A stretch of DNA of 64,000 bases, from positions 1 to 64,000 of the forward strand of contig JALGSU010000012.1 in assembly GCA_029821735.1 (NCBI GenBank), read 5' to 3'. Below are positions 1 to 9,303 of this stretch, in pieces. This stretch comes from Candidatus Zipacnadia bacterium. GTDB taxonomy: Bacteria; Armatimonadota; Zipacnadia; Zipacnadales; UBA5352. A program made the position numbers and the translations under genes. Each line of letters opens with the position of its first letter. Position 1 is the stretch's first letter. The notes below the pieces were generated by a model that had not been told where the DNA came from, ran no database searches, and saw only the letters and a program-made list of their open reading frames with translations.

Positions 1-586
1 TGACCACCGCATGCGCGGGGTGGCACATCCAGATGGCCAGCGGCGTACCATCGGGGCTCTCCACGCGGACCGCGTCGACGTGCTTGCCGCATACGCCGAG
101 GGGGTTCTCGCCGATCACGACGCCCTCACCACGGGCCTCGCGGCGATTGATGCCCACCTGCACCGGCGCTCTGCCCGCTGCCCAGCGCGCTGGTGCGCGT
201 CGGCGCCATGCCTCGATGGCAACCGCTGCCAGCTTCTGGCGGAGGCTCTCGATATACTGTGCGTCCGGGTCGCCGAGATGATAGATACAGGGCATCGCTG
301 GTCCCGCGTGGGTGTGCGAGCAGGTCAGCATGACGTTCGCGCCCGGCACGTCGGTTGCTTCGGCGATCCGGTCGCGTACCCAGTTCATGCTCTCGGGGTC
401 GATGCCAATCAGGTCGGCGGTCATCAGGATCGCGCGCTGCCCGGCTTCCACATACAACGCGGCCGCCTGCAGGTCATCATGAACTCCGTCCGACGGGCCC
501 GGGCGGTTACCGAACCCGCACAGGTCCACGCCCACCGGGGGCGTGATTACAGTGGTTGCAGCGCCGGCCATAAACTGCTCGGCCAT
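1..586 (-). CDS. Neutral/alkaline non-lysosomal ceramidase-like N-terminal domain (partial, runs off window start)
   Basis: Not in the ORF track because it is open at the window edge. Reverse strand from ATG at 586 reads MAEQFMAGAATTVITPPVGVDLCGFGNRPGPSDGVHDDLQAAALYVEAG...VMLTCSHTHAGPAMP; the TCSHTHAGP motif is typical of this family. Confidence 0.85.
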   Translation of the reverse strand, partial: MAEQFMAGAATTVITPPVGVDLCGFGNRPGPSDGVHDDLQAAALYVEAGQRAILMTADLIGIDPESMNWVRDRIAEATDVPGANVMLTCSHTHAGPAMPCIYHLGDPDAQYIESLRQKLAAVAIEAWRRRAPARWAAGRAPVQVGINRREARGEGVVIGENPLGVCGKHVDAVRVESPDGTPLAIWMCHPAHAVV

Positions 587-706
587 GGTGGAAGCGCACC
601 TTTCATCATCGGTCTGGTTGCAGGGCTCGAACATTCCGCCGCTGCGGGCAGTCGACCTCCTCTGCACTCGCCGAAGGGCTCGGACCCGCGGACCGCGAAC
701 TGACCG

Positions 707-1738
707 GTGGTGAGTTCTGTGCGAGTTGACGACTTCGACTACGATCTGCCGCCCGAGAGTATCGCCCAGTACCCGGCCGACCGCCGCGAGCAGTCGCGTA
801 TGCTTGATCTCGGCCGGCAGGACGGGCGCGTGCGCCATCGCGTCTTCCCGGAACTGCTGGAGCTGCTCGAGCCGGGGGACGTGCTGGCGCTCAACGATAC
901 CAAGGTGATCCCCGCCCGTCTGATCGGGCGGCGCGCGGGCGGCGGCGAGGCCGAGGTGCTGCTCCTCGAACCCGCCGGCGACCACCGCTGGCACGCGCTC
1001 GTGCGCCCCGGACGCAAGCTGCGTGAGGGGCGCGTCGTGGAGTTCGGGGACGGTGAACTGCGCGCGACGGTGCTCGAAGCCGGTGAGATGGGCATGCGCC
1101 TGGTCGAGCTTGAGCATGACGGTGAGCTGCTACCCCTGCTCGATCGCCTGGGTCGCCCGCCGCTGCCGCCATACATTCGGCGCGCCACTGAGGCGCTTGA
1201 TCGGGAGCGCTACCAGACCGTATACGCGCGCGAGCCCGGCGCGGTGGCTGCTCCGACCGCAGGACTGCACTTCACCGACGAACTACTGGCGGCGATCGAG
1301 CGATCGGGCGTGAGCGTGTGTCGCGTCACTCTGCACGTGGGGCTGGGCACATTCCGCCCGGTGCAGGTCGAGCGCATCGAGGATCATGTGATGCACGCTG
1401 AGCAGTACGAGGTGAGCGGGGCCGCAGCTGACGCCATCAACTCCCGCGAGGGCCGTCTGGTCGCGGTGGGTACCACCGTCACACGCACGCTCGAGACCGT
1501 GGCCGACGCGGACGGGCTGGTGCATGCGGGTTCGGGGCGCTCTGAGATATTCATCTACCCCGGCTACGAGTTCCGCGCGGTGGAGGCGATGCTCACTAAT
1601 TTCCACCTGCCCCGGTCGACCCTGGTGATGATGGTGTCGGCCTTCGCCGGGCGTGATCACACGATGGCCGCGTATCACGAGGCGCTGGCAGAGGGCTACC
1701 GTTTCTACAGCTACGGGGATTGCATGTTCATACACTGA
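707..1738 (+). CDS. queA: S-adenosylmethionine:tRNA ribosyltransferase-isomerase
   Basis: Full-length ORF with QueA motifs (VDDFDYDLPPESIAQYPADRREQSRML, NDTKVIPARL, APTAGLHFT, LHVGLGTF, FHLPRSTLVMMVSAF). Confidence 0.97.
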   Translation: MVSSVRVDDFDYDLPPESIAQYPADRREQSRMLDLGRQDGRVRHRVFPELLELLEPGDVLALNDTKVIPARLIGRRAGGGEAEVLLLEPAGDHRWHALVRPGRKLREGRVVEFGDGELRATVLEAGEMGMRLVELEHDGELLPLLDRLGRPPLPPYIRRATEALDRERYQTVYAREPGAVAAPTAGLHFTDELLAAIERSGVSVCRVTLHVGLGTFRPVQVERIEDHVMHAEQYEVSGAAADAINSREGRLVAVGTTVTRTLETVADADGLVHAGSGRSEIFIYPGYEFRAVEAMLTNFHLPRSTLVMMVSAFAGRDHTMAAYHEALAEGYRFYSYGDCMFIH

Positions 1739-1757
1739 CGGTCGGGCACGGTGCACC

Positions 1758-2882
1758 ATGAACTTCGAGATCACGTCGCCAAACCAGACGGACCGGGTCA
1801 GGACTGCCAGAACCGGCACGCTGACGCTGGAGCATGGCGTGGTCCAGACGCCAGCCTTCATGCCCTGCGCCAGCCGCGCCACCGTGCGCGGCTGCTCGTC
1901 GAGGGACCTGGCCGAGACCGGCGTTCAGATAGCGGTGAGCAACGGCTACCATCTGCACCTGCTGCCGGGCAGCGACGCTATCGCGCGCTGCGGCGGGCTG
2001 CACGAGTTCATGCGCTGGGACCGCCCGATCCTCACCGACAGCGGCGGCTTCCAGGTCTTCTCGCTCGCCAAGCCCCGCGATATCACCGAGGAGGGTGTGC
2101 GCTTCCGCTCGCCGGTCGACGGCTCGGAGATGCTTTTCACGCCTGAACTGGCCGTGCAGGTGCAGCAGAACCTTGGCAGTGACATCGCCATGCCGCTGGA
2201 CGAGTGCTGCGCAGGCGGGGCGGAGCGCGAGTACGTCGAGCACTCTGTGCAGATGACCTTACGCTGGGCCGAGAGGTGCCGCGCTGCGCACGACCATCCC
2301 TACCAGCAGCTCTTCGGCATCGTGCAGGGCGGAACGTTCCCGGACCTGCGCGAGTTGAGCGCCCGCGAGACCGCAGCGATGGGCTTCCCCGGCTTTGGCA
2401 TAGGCGGGCTGAGCGTGGGGGAGGGGCGCGAGGACATGCTGGTCTCGCTGCAGGCGGCGATGAACGGCCTGCCCGAGGGCGCACCGGTGCACCTGATGGG
2501 CGTGGGCACGCCGCTCGATATCGTGGACTGCGCCGCCGAGGGCGTGGACCTCTTCGACTGCGTACTGCCCACTCGCAACGCCCGCCACGGGAGCGTCATG
2601 ACCTGGCAGGGAGTGGTGCGGATCTCGCGCGCGGAGCATGCCGAGGACACGCGGCCACTCGATGAGAATTGCGGCTGCCCGACGTGCAGCCAGGGCTTCT
2701 CGCGCGCCTACCTGCGACATCTGTTCAAGGCCAAGGAGACAACGGGCGCCCGGCTGCTCAGCCTGCACAACCTCTACTTCTACACCGAACTCATGGCCCG
2801 TGTTCGGGAAGCCATACCCACCGGATCGCTGGCCGAGCTGCGCGCCGAAATCAGCCCGTGGAGCGAGAGGGATCAAGAGTGA
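1758..2882 (+). CDS. tgt: Queuine tRNA-guanine transglycosylase
   Basis: ATG at 1758; TGT motifs (TPAFMPCASRATVRG, ILTDSGGFQVFSLAKPRDITEEGVRFRSPVDG, PLDECCAGGA, HLMGVGTPLDIVDC, C-x-C-x2-C-type zinc site near the C terminus). Confidence 0.96.
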   Translation: MNFEITSPNQTDRVRTARTGTLTLEHGVVQTPAFMPCASRATVRGCSSRDLAETGVQIAVSNGYHLHLLPGSDAIARCGGLHEFMRWDRPILTDSGGFQVFSLAKPRDITEEGVRFRSPVDGSEMLFTPELAVQVQQNLGSDIAMPLDECCAGGAEREYVEHSVQMTLRWAERCRAAHDHPYQQLFGIVQGGTFPDLRELSARETAAMGFPGFGIGGLSVGEGREDMLVSLQAAMNGLPEGAPVHLMGVGTPLDIVDCAAEGVDLFDCVLPTRNARHGSVMTWQGVVRISRAEHAEDTRPLDENCGCPTCSQGFSRAYLRHLFKAKETTGARLLSLHNLYFYTELMARVREAIPTGSLAELRAEISPWSERDQE

Positions 2883-3973
2883 TCGAGATCGGGGACCCTC
2901 CCATCCAGATACCGGCGGACGTGACCGAGCCGATCTACTTCGCCAGTCTGATCGCCGGTCTCGAACCGGTCGTTGCCGATGAGCTGGCCGAGAAGCTGCC
3001 TGAAGCGCGCCTGCTTGGGGTGTTGCGCGGCCGGCTGTTCTTTTCCTACGCGGGTCCGCCCGCAGATACGGTCGAACTGCTCACGGTCGAGAATGTTTTC
3101 GGTTACGCCGCTCAACTCACGGAGATTCCTGCTACCGAGGACGGTCTGGACTTCATCGAGCAGGCCCTGGTCGGCATCGATCTCAGCGGGGCGCTGGCGC
3201 TGCATGAGGAGCTGCACGGCGCGAAGACTGACCCGTGCTTCCGCATCACCGGGCAGCGCGCCGGTCGACATGCCTACAAGTCTCCGGCCATCGCCGCCGC
3301 TGCCGGCTCGGGTGTGGTGCACCGGTACGGCTGGCGCGTGGACCTGGAGAAGTATGACTATGACGTGCGCGTCTACGTCACTGACGACAGCGCGCTGGTG
3401 GGCGTCCGGCTCTCGCCCGAGGCGCTGCACAGGCGGGCGCGCGTGGTGCACGGCGCTGCCTCGCTCAACCCCACAGTCGCCCACGCCATGTGCAGGCTCT
3501 CGCGCCCTGCGCCCGGCCAGGTGTTCGTTGACCCGATGTGCGGCGCCGGGACGATTCTGGTGGAACGTGCGGGCTGGGGCGATGGCCCGCTGCTTATCGG
3601 CGGCGACGCCTATGTGGCGCCGCTTCATCTGGCCCAGCAGAACCTCACGGCGAGCGACGCGAGCGCGGGGCTCATCAACTGGGATGGCCGACGGCTTGCT
3701 CTGGCGACCGGATCGGTGGACGCGCTGGTATGCAACATGCCTTGGGGGCGGCGCATCGGCTCGCACGTGACCAACGTGCACCTGTATCCGGGCTTCATTC
3801 GCGAGGTCGTGCGGGTGGTGCGCCCGGGCGGGGTGGCGGTGTTGCTGACCCAGGAGAAGCGGCTGATCACGCGGCTCATCGACAAGCATCCGGCGCTGGC
3901 GCTGCAGGACACCTTGACCCTCAGCCTGTCGGGTCTGCACCCGTCGATCTATGTCATACAGCGGGTCGAGTGA
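2879..3973 (+). CDS. THUMP-domain-type SAM-dependent RNA (guanine-N2) methyltransferase
   Basis: GTG start overlapping the tgt stop (GTGA). N-terminal THUMP-like region, then FVDPMCGAGTILVERA and CNMPWGRRIG motifs. Confidence 0.8.
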   Translation: MIEIGDPPIQIPADVTEPIYFASLIAGLEPVVADELAEKLPEARLLGVLRGRLFFSYAGPPADTVELLTVENVFGYAAQLTEIPATEDGLDFIEQALVGIDLSGALALHEELHGAKTDPCFRITGQRAGRHAYKSPAIAAAAGSGVVHRYGWRVDLEKYDYDVRVYVTDDSALVGVRLSPEALHRRARVVHGAASLNPTVAHAMCRLSRPAPGQVFVDPMCGAGTILVERAGWGDGPLLIGGDAYVAPLHLAQQNLTASDASAGLINWDGRRLALATGSVDALVCNMPWGRRIGSHVTNVHLYPGFIREVVRVVRPGGVAVLLTQEKRLITRLIDKHPALALQDTLTLSLSGLHPSIYVIQRVE

Positions 3974-3989
3974 CCACGGGTAGAACCGA

Positions 3990-4024
3990 AATGGCCCCAC
4001 GGCTGCGAAGCCGCGGGGCCATTG
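3990..4024. terminator. Bidirectional intrinsic terminator-like hairpin
   Basis: AATGGCCCCACGGCTGCGAAGCCGCGGGGCCATT inverted repeat between convergent genes. Confidence 0.75.
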
Positions 4025-4043
4025 TTCGCTTCTGTGTTTCGGC

Positions 4044-4757
4044 TTACTCGTTCGTCTGGAACTTGTAGCCAACGCCCCAGACCGTCGCGATACTCCACGG
4101 CACCGCACGGTTCTCCTCGATCTTGCGGCGCAGGCGCTTGACGTGGGTGTCGACCGTGCGCAGGTCGCCCCCGCCGGGCCGGCCCCAGATGTCGCGGATG
4201 ATGTCGTCGCGCTTGAAGACGACGTTCGGCTTCGCTGCCAGGTAGACCAGGAGGCCGAACTCCTTGGGCGTGAGGTGCACCTCTTCGCCCTGAACAGTGG
4301 CGCTCCGCCGCGGGATGTTGATCTCCAGTTCGGAGAAGCTCAGATGCTCGAGGGGTTCGGTGTGCTCGCGATTGATCTTGACTCGCCGCAACATCGACCG
4401 CACCCGCGCTATCAATTCGCGCATCCCGAAGGGTTTGGTGATGTAGTCGTCCGCGCCGACCTCGAGGCCGATAACGACGTCAATTTCGTCACTCTTGCCG
4501 GTCAGCATGATGATCGGCAGGTCGTACTTGCGCCTGATCGTCCTGCATACCTCAAGCCCATCCATGCCAGCGAGGATAAGGTCCAGAATCAGCAGGTCTG
4601 GCATGTCTTCTTCGACTATCTCCAGGGCGGCCTCGCCAGTCTCAGTGACGGTCACCTCGAAGCCTTCTGCTTCCAGCTTGGTTGCTACCAGTTTGCTGCA
4701 CTGAACGTCATCCTCTACGATGAGGACCTTGCGGTTCTCCAACGTGCGCACCTCCAC
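4044..4757 (-). CDS. OmpR-family DNA-binding response regulator (orphan in this window)
   Basis: Receiver (VLIVEDD, LLILDLILAGMDGLEVC, IIMLTGK, GADDYITKPFG) plus winged-helix effector (LTPKEFGLLVYLA, RTVDTHVKRLRRKIE, TVWGVGYKF). Confidence 0.95.
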   Translation of the reverse strand: MEVRTLENRKVLIVEDDVQCSKLVATKLEAEGFEVTVTETGEAALEIVEEDMPDLLILDLILAGMDGLEVCRTIRRKYDLPIIMLTGKSDEIDVVIGLEVGADDYITKPFGMRELIARVRSMLRRVKINREHTEPLEHLSFSELEINIPRRSATVQGEEVHLTPKEFGLLVYLAAKPNVVFKRDDIIRDIWGRPGGGDLRTVDTHVKRLRRKIEENRAVPWSIATVWGVGYKFQTNE

Positions 4758-5133
4758 GGGATCTGTGTAAGGTCTTTTGGCAACTCACGTGGGTCTCACT
4801 AAGTTGCGCGGTTTGTTATGTCCGTAATGATACCAGAACGTGGCGCTGAACGCAACTGCATTTGATTGAATAGTGAACTGTACAAGATTTCCCGAACTTC
4901 CGGCGTGGCGATCCTTCGTGGTCCAGTGGCAAGAGCCCCACGTAGCGGTCACAAAGCGTCTTGTCAGGAGAGATCGGGGACTATGACAAAGCAAGTTTTG
5001 CTGTTAGGGCCAAAATCCATAACCGCCCCATTGAACGCCACCATTGGCGTTCCTGACCAGTGTTCTTAAGATTCAGACGCTTGAGCATATCATATGTTCC
5101 GCTTGCCGCCAGGGAGGTAGGCTGCCGGTTCGG

Positions 5134-6114
5134 CTAGGCGGGCGGGGGGTCATCCGTAAGAGCCAGGACTTCGTCGAAAGTCGGGTTGGGAGCCGATGCC
5201 TGACGGCTGATTCGCACGGCCGCAGCGTCTGATGCGAATCGGGCCGCCCGCGTCGGCGGCATTCCGCTCAAGTGACCGGCCAGCAGGCCGGCATGGAAGG
5301 TGTCGCCCGCCCCGATATCGTAGGCTACCTCGACGTGTCGGGGCGGCACCTCGCTCAGCTCCCCGTCGGCCAGCAGCAGAGCGCCATCCTCCCCGCTGGT
5401 CACCACTATGATGCGTGGCCCGAGCTGCGCGACAGCGTGGGCTGCAGTCGGGAGGTCTTCGCTGCCAGCGATCAGGTGCGCTTCGTCACAGTTCATCAGC
5501 ACAATGTCGGCGGCCGCGCACGCCTCCCGTTGCACCGCCACGACCTGCTCCTCGCTCTGGCCGCGCCACGAGGACGGTCGGTAGTTGACCGCGTAGCAGA
5601 CCTCGCGCCCGGCGGCACGGGCCAGTGCCGCCGCATGAAGCGCCGCCGAGCGCAGCGGCTCGTTGCGGACAGTCGCCTCGGTGAAGTCGAACAGCTTGCC
5701 TGCAGTGACCTGCGCGGGGTCAATGGTTGCGGCGGTGAGGGTGCCCATCGGGTCACAGTGGTCCTCGAAGCGGTAGAAGTAGAAGGTCTTCGCCCCGCCT
5801 TGGTCCATCCAGGCGAAGGAAACCGGCGTCATCTGCCCGGGGACCATCTCGGTGAAGCTCGTGTCGATGCCCCGCTCGGACAGCCGGTTGATCAGCCACT
5901 GGCCCAGTTCGTCGTCACCCACTCGCGAGATGAAGCCCACCGTGATGCCGAGCCCCGCCAGCACTCCGGCGAAATTCGCGGCTGCCCCCGAGGGCAGTGG
6001 CATCATCGTGTCAACTTCCGCGAGCGACTGGCCCATCTCGGTCGGCGTAATCTCGACCAGTGACGAGCCGATGACGACGAGATCGTGCGTTGGCGCATCG
6101 CTTGGCTGCGTCAC
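5134..6114 (-). CDS. PfkB-family carbohydrate kinase (ribokinase-like)
   Basis: N-terminal GAAANFAGVLAGLG motif, C-terminal DIGAGDTFHAGLLAG signature. Confidence 0.93.
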   Translation of the reverse strand: MTQPSDAPTHDLVVIGSSLVEITPTEMGQSLAEVDTMMPLPSGAAANFAGVLAGLGITVGFISRVGDDELGQWLINRLSERGIDTSFTEMVPGQMTPVSFAWMDQGGAKTFYFYRFEDHCDPMGTLTAATIDPAQVTAGKLFDFTEATVRNEPLRSAALHAAALARAAGREVCYAVNYRPSSWRGQSEEQVVAVQREACAAADIVLMNCDEAHLIAGSEDLPTAAHAVAQLGPRIIVVTSGEDGALLLADGELSEVPPRHVEVAYDIGAGDTFHAGLLAGHLSGMPPTRAARFASDAAAVRISRQASAPNPTFDEVLALTDDPPPA

Positions 6115-6117
6115 CGG

Positions 6118-6816
6118 TTATGCCCCCAACTGCTCTGGCTCGCCGAAGATATCCGAGAGGGTGACGAGGAATGCCGCCCCGTCTGCGCCATCGGAAGATC
6201 GGTGATCCATGACCAGCGTCATGTGTACTGACTGGCGGGCGACGACCTCGCCGTCCACCACCATGGCGTGGGGTATGATTGAGCCTACGCCGAGGATTCC
6301 CGCCTGCGGGGGGCTGACGATCGGCGCGAACGAGTCGATGCCCACGGGCCCGAGGTTGGAGATGGCGAAGCCCGCGCCCATCTGCAGCGAGGCCCGGAGC
6401 TTGCCCGTGCGGGCCAGCTCCACCAGTTCGGCGGTTTCAGTCGCCAGTTCGACGAGCGACTTGGTGTCGGCTTCCCGGACGCATGGCATGAGGACGCCTT
6501 GCTCGGAGCTCACCGCAAAGCTGATATTGATGGAGTCAAGGATCTTGACTTCCTCGTCCTCCACCCAGGCGCAGAAACGCCGATGCTCGCGCAGCGTGAG
6601 CGCGACGGCCTTGAGGATCATGTCGTTGTAAGACGGCACTCGCTCGAGGCCGGCGCCCTTGAGCTGCGTGCGCATCGCCATCAGGGGCTCCATGTCGACC
6701 AGTGTGCGCAGGTGGAACTGGGGCACCTCGTTGACGCTTCTGGCCACGTGCGCCGCGATGTTCTTGCGTGCGCGCGAATATTCTACGACTTCAAAGGTTT
6801 CCTCTTGTCGTGGCAC
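6118..6816 (-). CDS. 2-oxoacid dehydrogenase E2-type acyltransferase catalytic domain, standalone
   Basis: GTG start at 6816 chosen over the longer track ORF. FEVVEYSRARKNIAAHVARS...VPQFHL and C-terminal DHRSSDGADGAAFL active-site motif; no lipoyl or PSBD region. Confidence 0.85.
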   Translation of the reverse strand: MPRQEETFEVVEYSRARKNIAAHVARSVNEVPQFHLRTLVDMEPLMAMRTQLKGAGLERVPSYNDMILKAVALTLREHRRFCAWVEDEEVKILDSINISFAVSSEQGVLMPCVREADTKSLVELATETAELVELARTGKLRASLQMGAGFAISNLGPVGIDSFAPIVSPPQAGILGVGSIIPHAMVVDGEVVARQSVHMTLVMDHRSSDGADGAAFLVTLSDIFGEPEQLGA

Positions 6817-7017
6817 AGCGATACCTCCCGGCACTCTCTGACGGACGCTCGTCTTCGTCCACCACACGAGAATGCCATTTCGCCGAGCGGGCCCACGCGC
6901 CCTGCAATGTCCCGGAGCCGAGGGAGGGTTCGTGCGCCTCGGTGGAGAATGAGAGACCCCGGCCGACCGGGCCGGGACGTGCGTGATGACGGAGGCCGTG
7001 CGCCTCTTGAATGGGTG

Positions 7018-8160
7018 ATGAGCATGGGAATACAGGATCTGTCCGCTCAGAAAGTCCGACGCACCGGCGATGACTTGGTCAAGCACCTCGAGAGCTTTGA
7101 GCTGGATCTGAAGTTCACCGCCGGCGTATGGTTCTTCGCGCCCGGTGGCGGCCGCTTCCATGATCGCTATGTGCCTGACATGACCATGGAAGAAAAACTC
7201 GAAATTGCCGTCGGTCTGGAGAAGTACGGTCTGGTGGGGCTTGAGGCGCATTACCCCAGTGAGGTCAACGAGGACAATCTCGACCTCTTCAAGGACCTGG
7301 CCCGAGACACCAACCTGCGTCTGGTCGCGCTCGTTCCGGCACTGTTTTACGACGCCCAGTTCGAGTTCGGCTCACTGTCGTCACCGGTGGCCAGCGCTCG
7401 GAAGGCGGCCATTGAGCGCACCAAGCGGACGTTTGAGCTGAACCTCGAACTCGAGACGGACTTCTCGATCGTCTGGCCCGGCATCGATGGTTTCGACAAC
7501 ACTTTCGGCCAGAACCACATCGCTGCTCGCGATCGGTTCGCCGAAGGCTTGGCCGAGGCCATGGACGCGGTGCCCGGCGTGCGAGTATGCATCGAGCCCA
7601 AGCCCTACGAGCCACGTTGCAACATCATCTACGGGACCACCGCCGAGGCGCTGCTGCTGTGCGACAAGGTCGAGAGCCTGCTCGGCAACGCCGAGAACCG
7701 TGCGCGTATCGACGGTGGCACGCCGATGATGGGCCTTAACCCCGAGGTCGGTCACGTGCTGATGGCTTTCGAGGACCTGGCCTACGCCTTCAGCCTGATC
7801 TGTGAGTACGGCCGGCTGGGGCATACCCACTGGAACTCGCAGCCGCTGGGCAACTACGATCAGGACCTGAACACAGGCGTGGTCTATCCCGAGCAGACCG
7901 AGGCCGCGATGTACATGCTGAAGATGTGTGGCTATGATCAGCTCTTCGGCATCGACATCAACCCCGAGCGCATGCCGGTTGAGCGCGCGCTGATGAACAA
8001 CTTCGACATGCTCCGGGCGGTCAACGACCGTATCAATGGTATGGACCATGCGGCGGTCGTGGACTGCGTGGAGAACCCGCAGGACAACCGCGGCATCCTG
8101 GAAGCCATTCTCATCAGGACGCGCTACCCTGGCGCCACCGGCCTGTCGGAACTGAGTTAG
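7018..8160 (+). CDS. Xylose isomerase-like TIM-barrel sugar isomerase/epimerase
   Basis: MSMGIQDLSAQKVRRTGDDLVKHLESFELDLKFTAGVWFFAPGGGRFHDRY..., metal-ligand-like VCIEPKPYEP, NPEVGHVLM, GHTHWNSQ segments. Confidence 0.8.
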   Translation: MSMGIQDLSAQKVRRTGDDLVKHLESFELDLKFTAGVWFFAPGGGRFHDRYVPDMTMEEKLEIAVGLEKYGLVGLEAHYPSEVNEDNLDLFKDLARDTNLRLVALVPALFYDAQFEFGSLSSPVASARKAAIERTKRTFELNLELETDFSIVWPGIDGFDNTFGQNHIAARDRFAEGLAEAMDAVPGVRVCIEPKPYEPRCNIIYGTTAEALLLCDKVESLLGNAENRARIDGGTPMMGLNPEVGHVLMAFEDLAYAFSLICEYGRLGHTHWNSQPLGNYDQDLNTGVVYPEQTEAAMYMLKMCGYDQLFGIDINPERMPVERALMNNFDMLRAVNDRINGMDHAAVVDCVENPQDNRGILEAILIRTRYPGATGLSELS

Positions 8161-8172
8161 GGGCAGCGTCAG

Positions 8173-9301
8173 GTGATGAGTGAATCGATAGAGAGCGACC
8201 TGAAGCTCTTCTGGGGCGACCTGCATTTCCACTCGTCGCTTTCGAGGTGTTTTCAGACGGGCTGTGGCCCCGAGGGCCACGACGGTTCGCAGCAGCAGTG
8301 CTACGACTATGCCCGGGACGTCGCAGGCATGGACTTCGCGGCCTGCACTGATCACGATTGCGCCAACGAAAAGCCGGTCCTCAGCGAAGAGGACTGGGCT
8401 GGCATCAGGCAGACAGCGGCCGAGGTCAATGACCCCGGCCGCTTCGTCGTTTTCAGCGCCTACGAGTGGACTAACGTGCGCCAGGGCCACTACGCGGTCT
8501 ACTACTTGCGTGACGATGGTCCGCTGATACCAGTGAACATCTACCCGTTGCCGGGCGATCTGTGGGCGGCGCTGCGTGCCGCCGGGCAGACCGGCGAGAG
8601 CGTCATGACCGTGCCCCATCACCTGGCGCGGTGGACGGTGGCCAACGACTGGGACTGGTTCGACGCTGAGTTCCAGCCGGTCGTGGAGATCACCTCAGCG
8701 TGGGGCAACTACGAGCACTGGGGCAACCCCTACGAGTGGCGGCTACCGCTTCGGCTTCCTCGGCGGCGGCGATATTCACGACGGCCGGGCGGGCGGCCAC
8801 GCACCATCTTGGCAGGAGATTCCGCTGCCGGAGTCAGCCCGGAACCTGCGCGCCCTCCGCCGCAATCCGCTGGGTGGTGGCATCACCGGCGTCTATGCTC
8901 GCGAACTCACTCGCGAGAGCATCTTCGAGGCCATTCGCGCGCGCCGGACTATCGCCGCCACGGGTGAAAAGACCGAGCTGCGCATGTGGGTTGACGGGAC
9001 CTTCGTCGGCGGCCGCGCGAAGGCCGAGGGCGAGCAGCACGAGCGTCGCCAGATCACCGTCAGCGCGCAGGCCGACGTCCCGCTACGCACCATCGAGATC
9101 GTCCGCAACGGGCTGACGCTCTTCCGCGAGCGCTGCTCTGGCACCAGCGAGTCAATGGAGTTCACGGATGAGTACGGGCTGGCGAAAGTACTGCCGCCGC
9201 TGCCCAGCACTGATGGCGCCGGCAGCGTGTACTACTACGCGCGCGTTACTCGTGAGGACGACCGCATGGCGTGGAGCAGCCCGATCTGGCTGGACTTTTG
9301 A
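8173..9301 (+). pseudogene. PHP-like metal-dependent phosphoesterase (DUF3604/CehA-McbA-like), frameshifted near 8740
   Basis: Frame 1 encodes FWGDLHFHSSLSRC...ACTDHD...PHHLAR...WGNPYEWR; the family continues in frame 2 from 8741 as GYRFGFLGGGDIHDGRAGGHAPSWQEIPLPESARNL...SSPIWLDF. Confidence 0.75.
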
Positions 9302-9303
9302 CG

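Noticed and set aside
2873-4108. 411-aa minus-strand ORF
   Set aside because: Antisense to the THUMP methyltransferase and crosses the terminator; shadow ORF.
7381-8622. 413-aa minus-strand ORF
   Set aside because: Antisense to the sugar isomerase and PHP genes; no recognisable motifs.
8730-8760. Programmed ribosomal frameshift in the PHP/DUF3604 gene
   Set aside because: No slippery heptamer or clear downstream stimulator; sequence loss explains the junction better.
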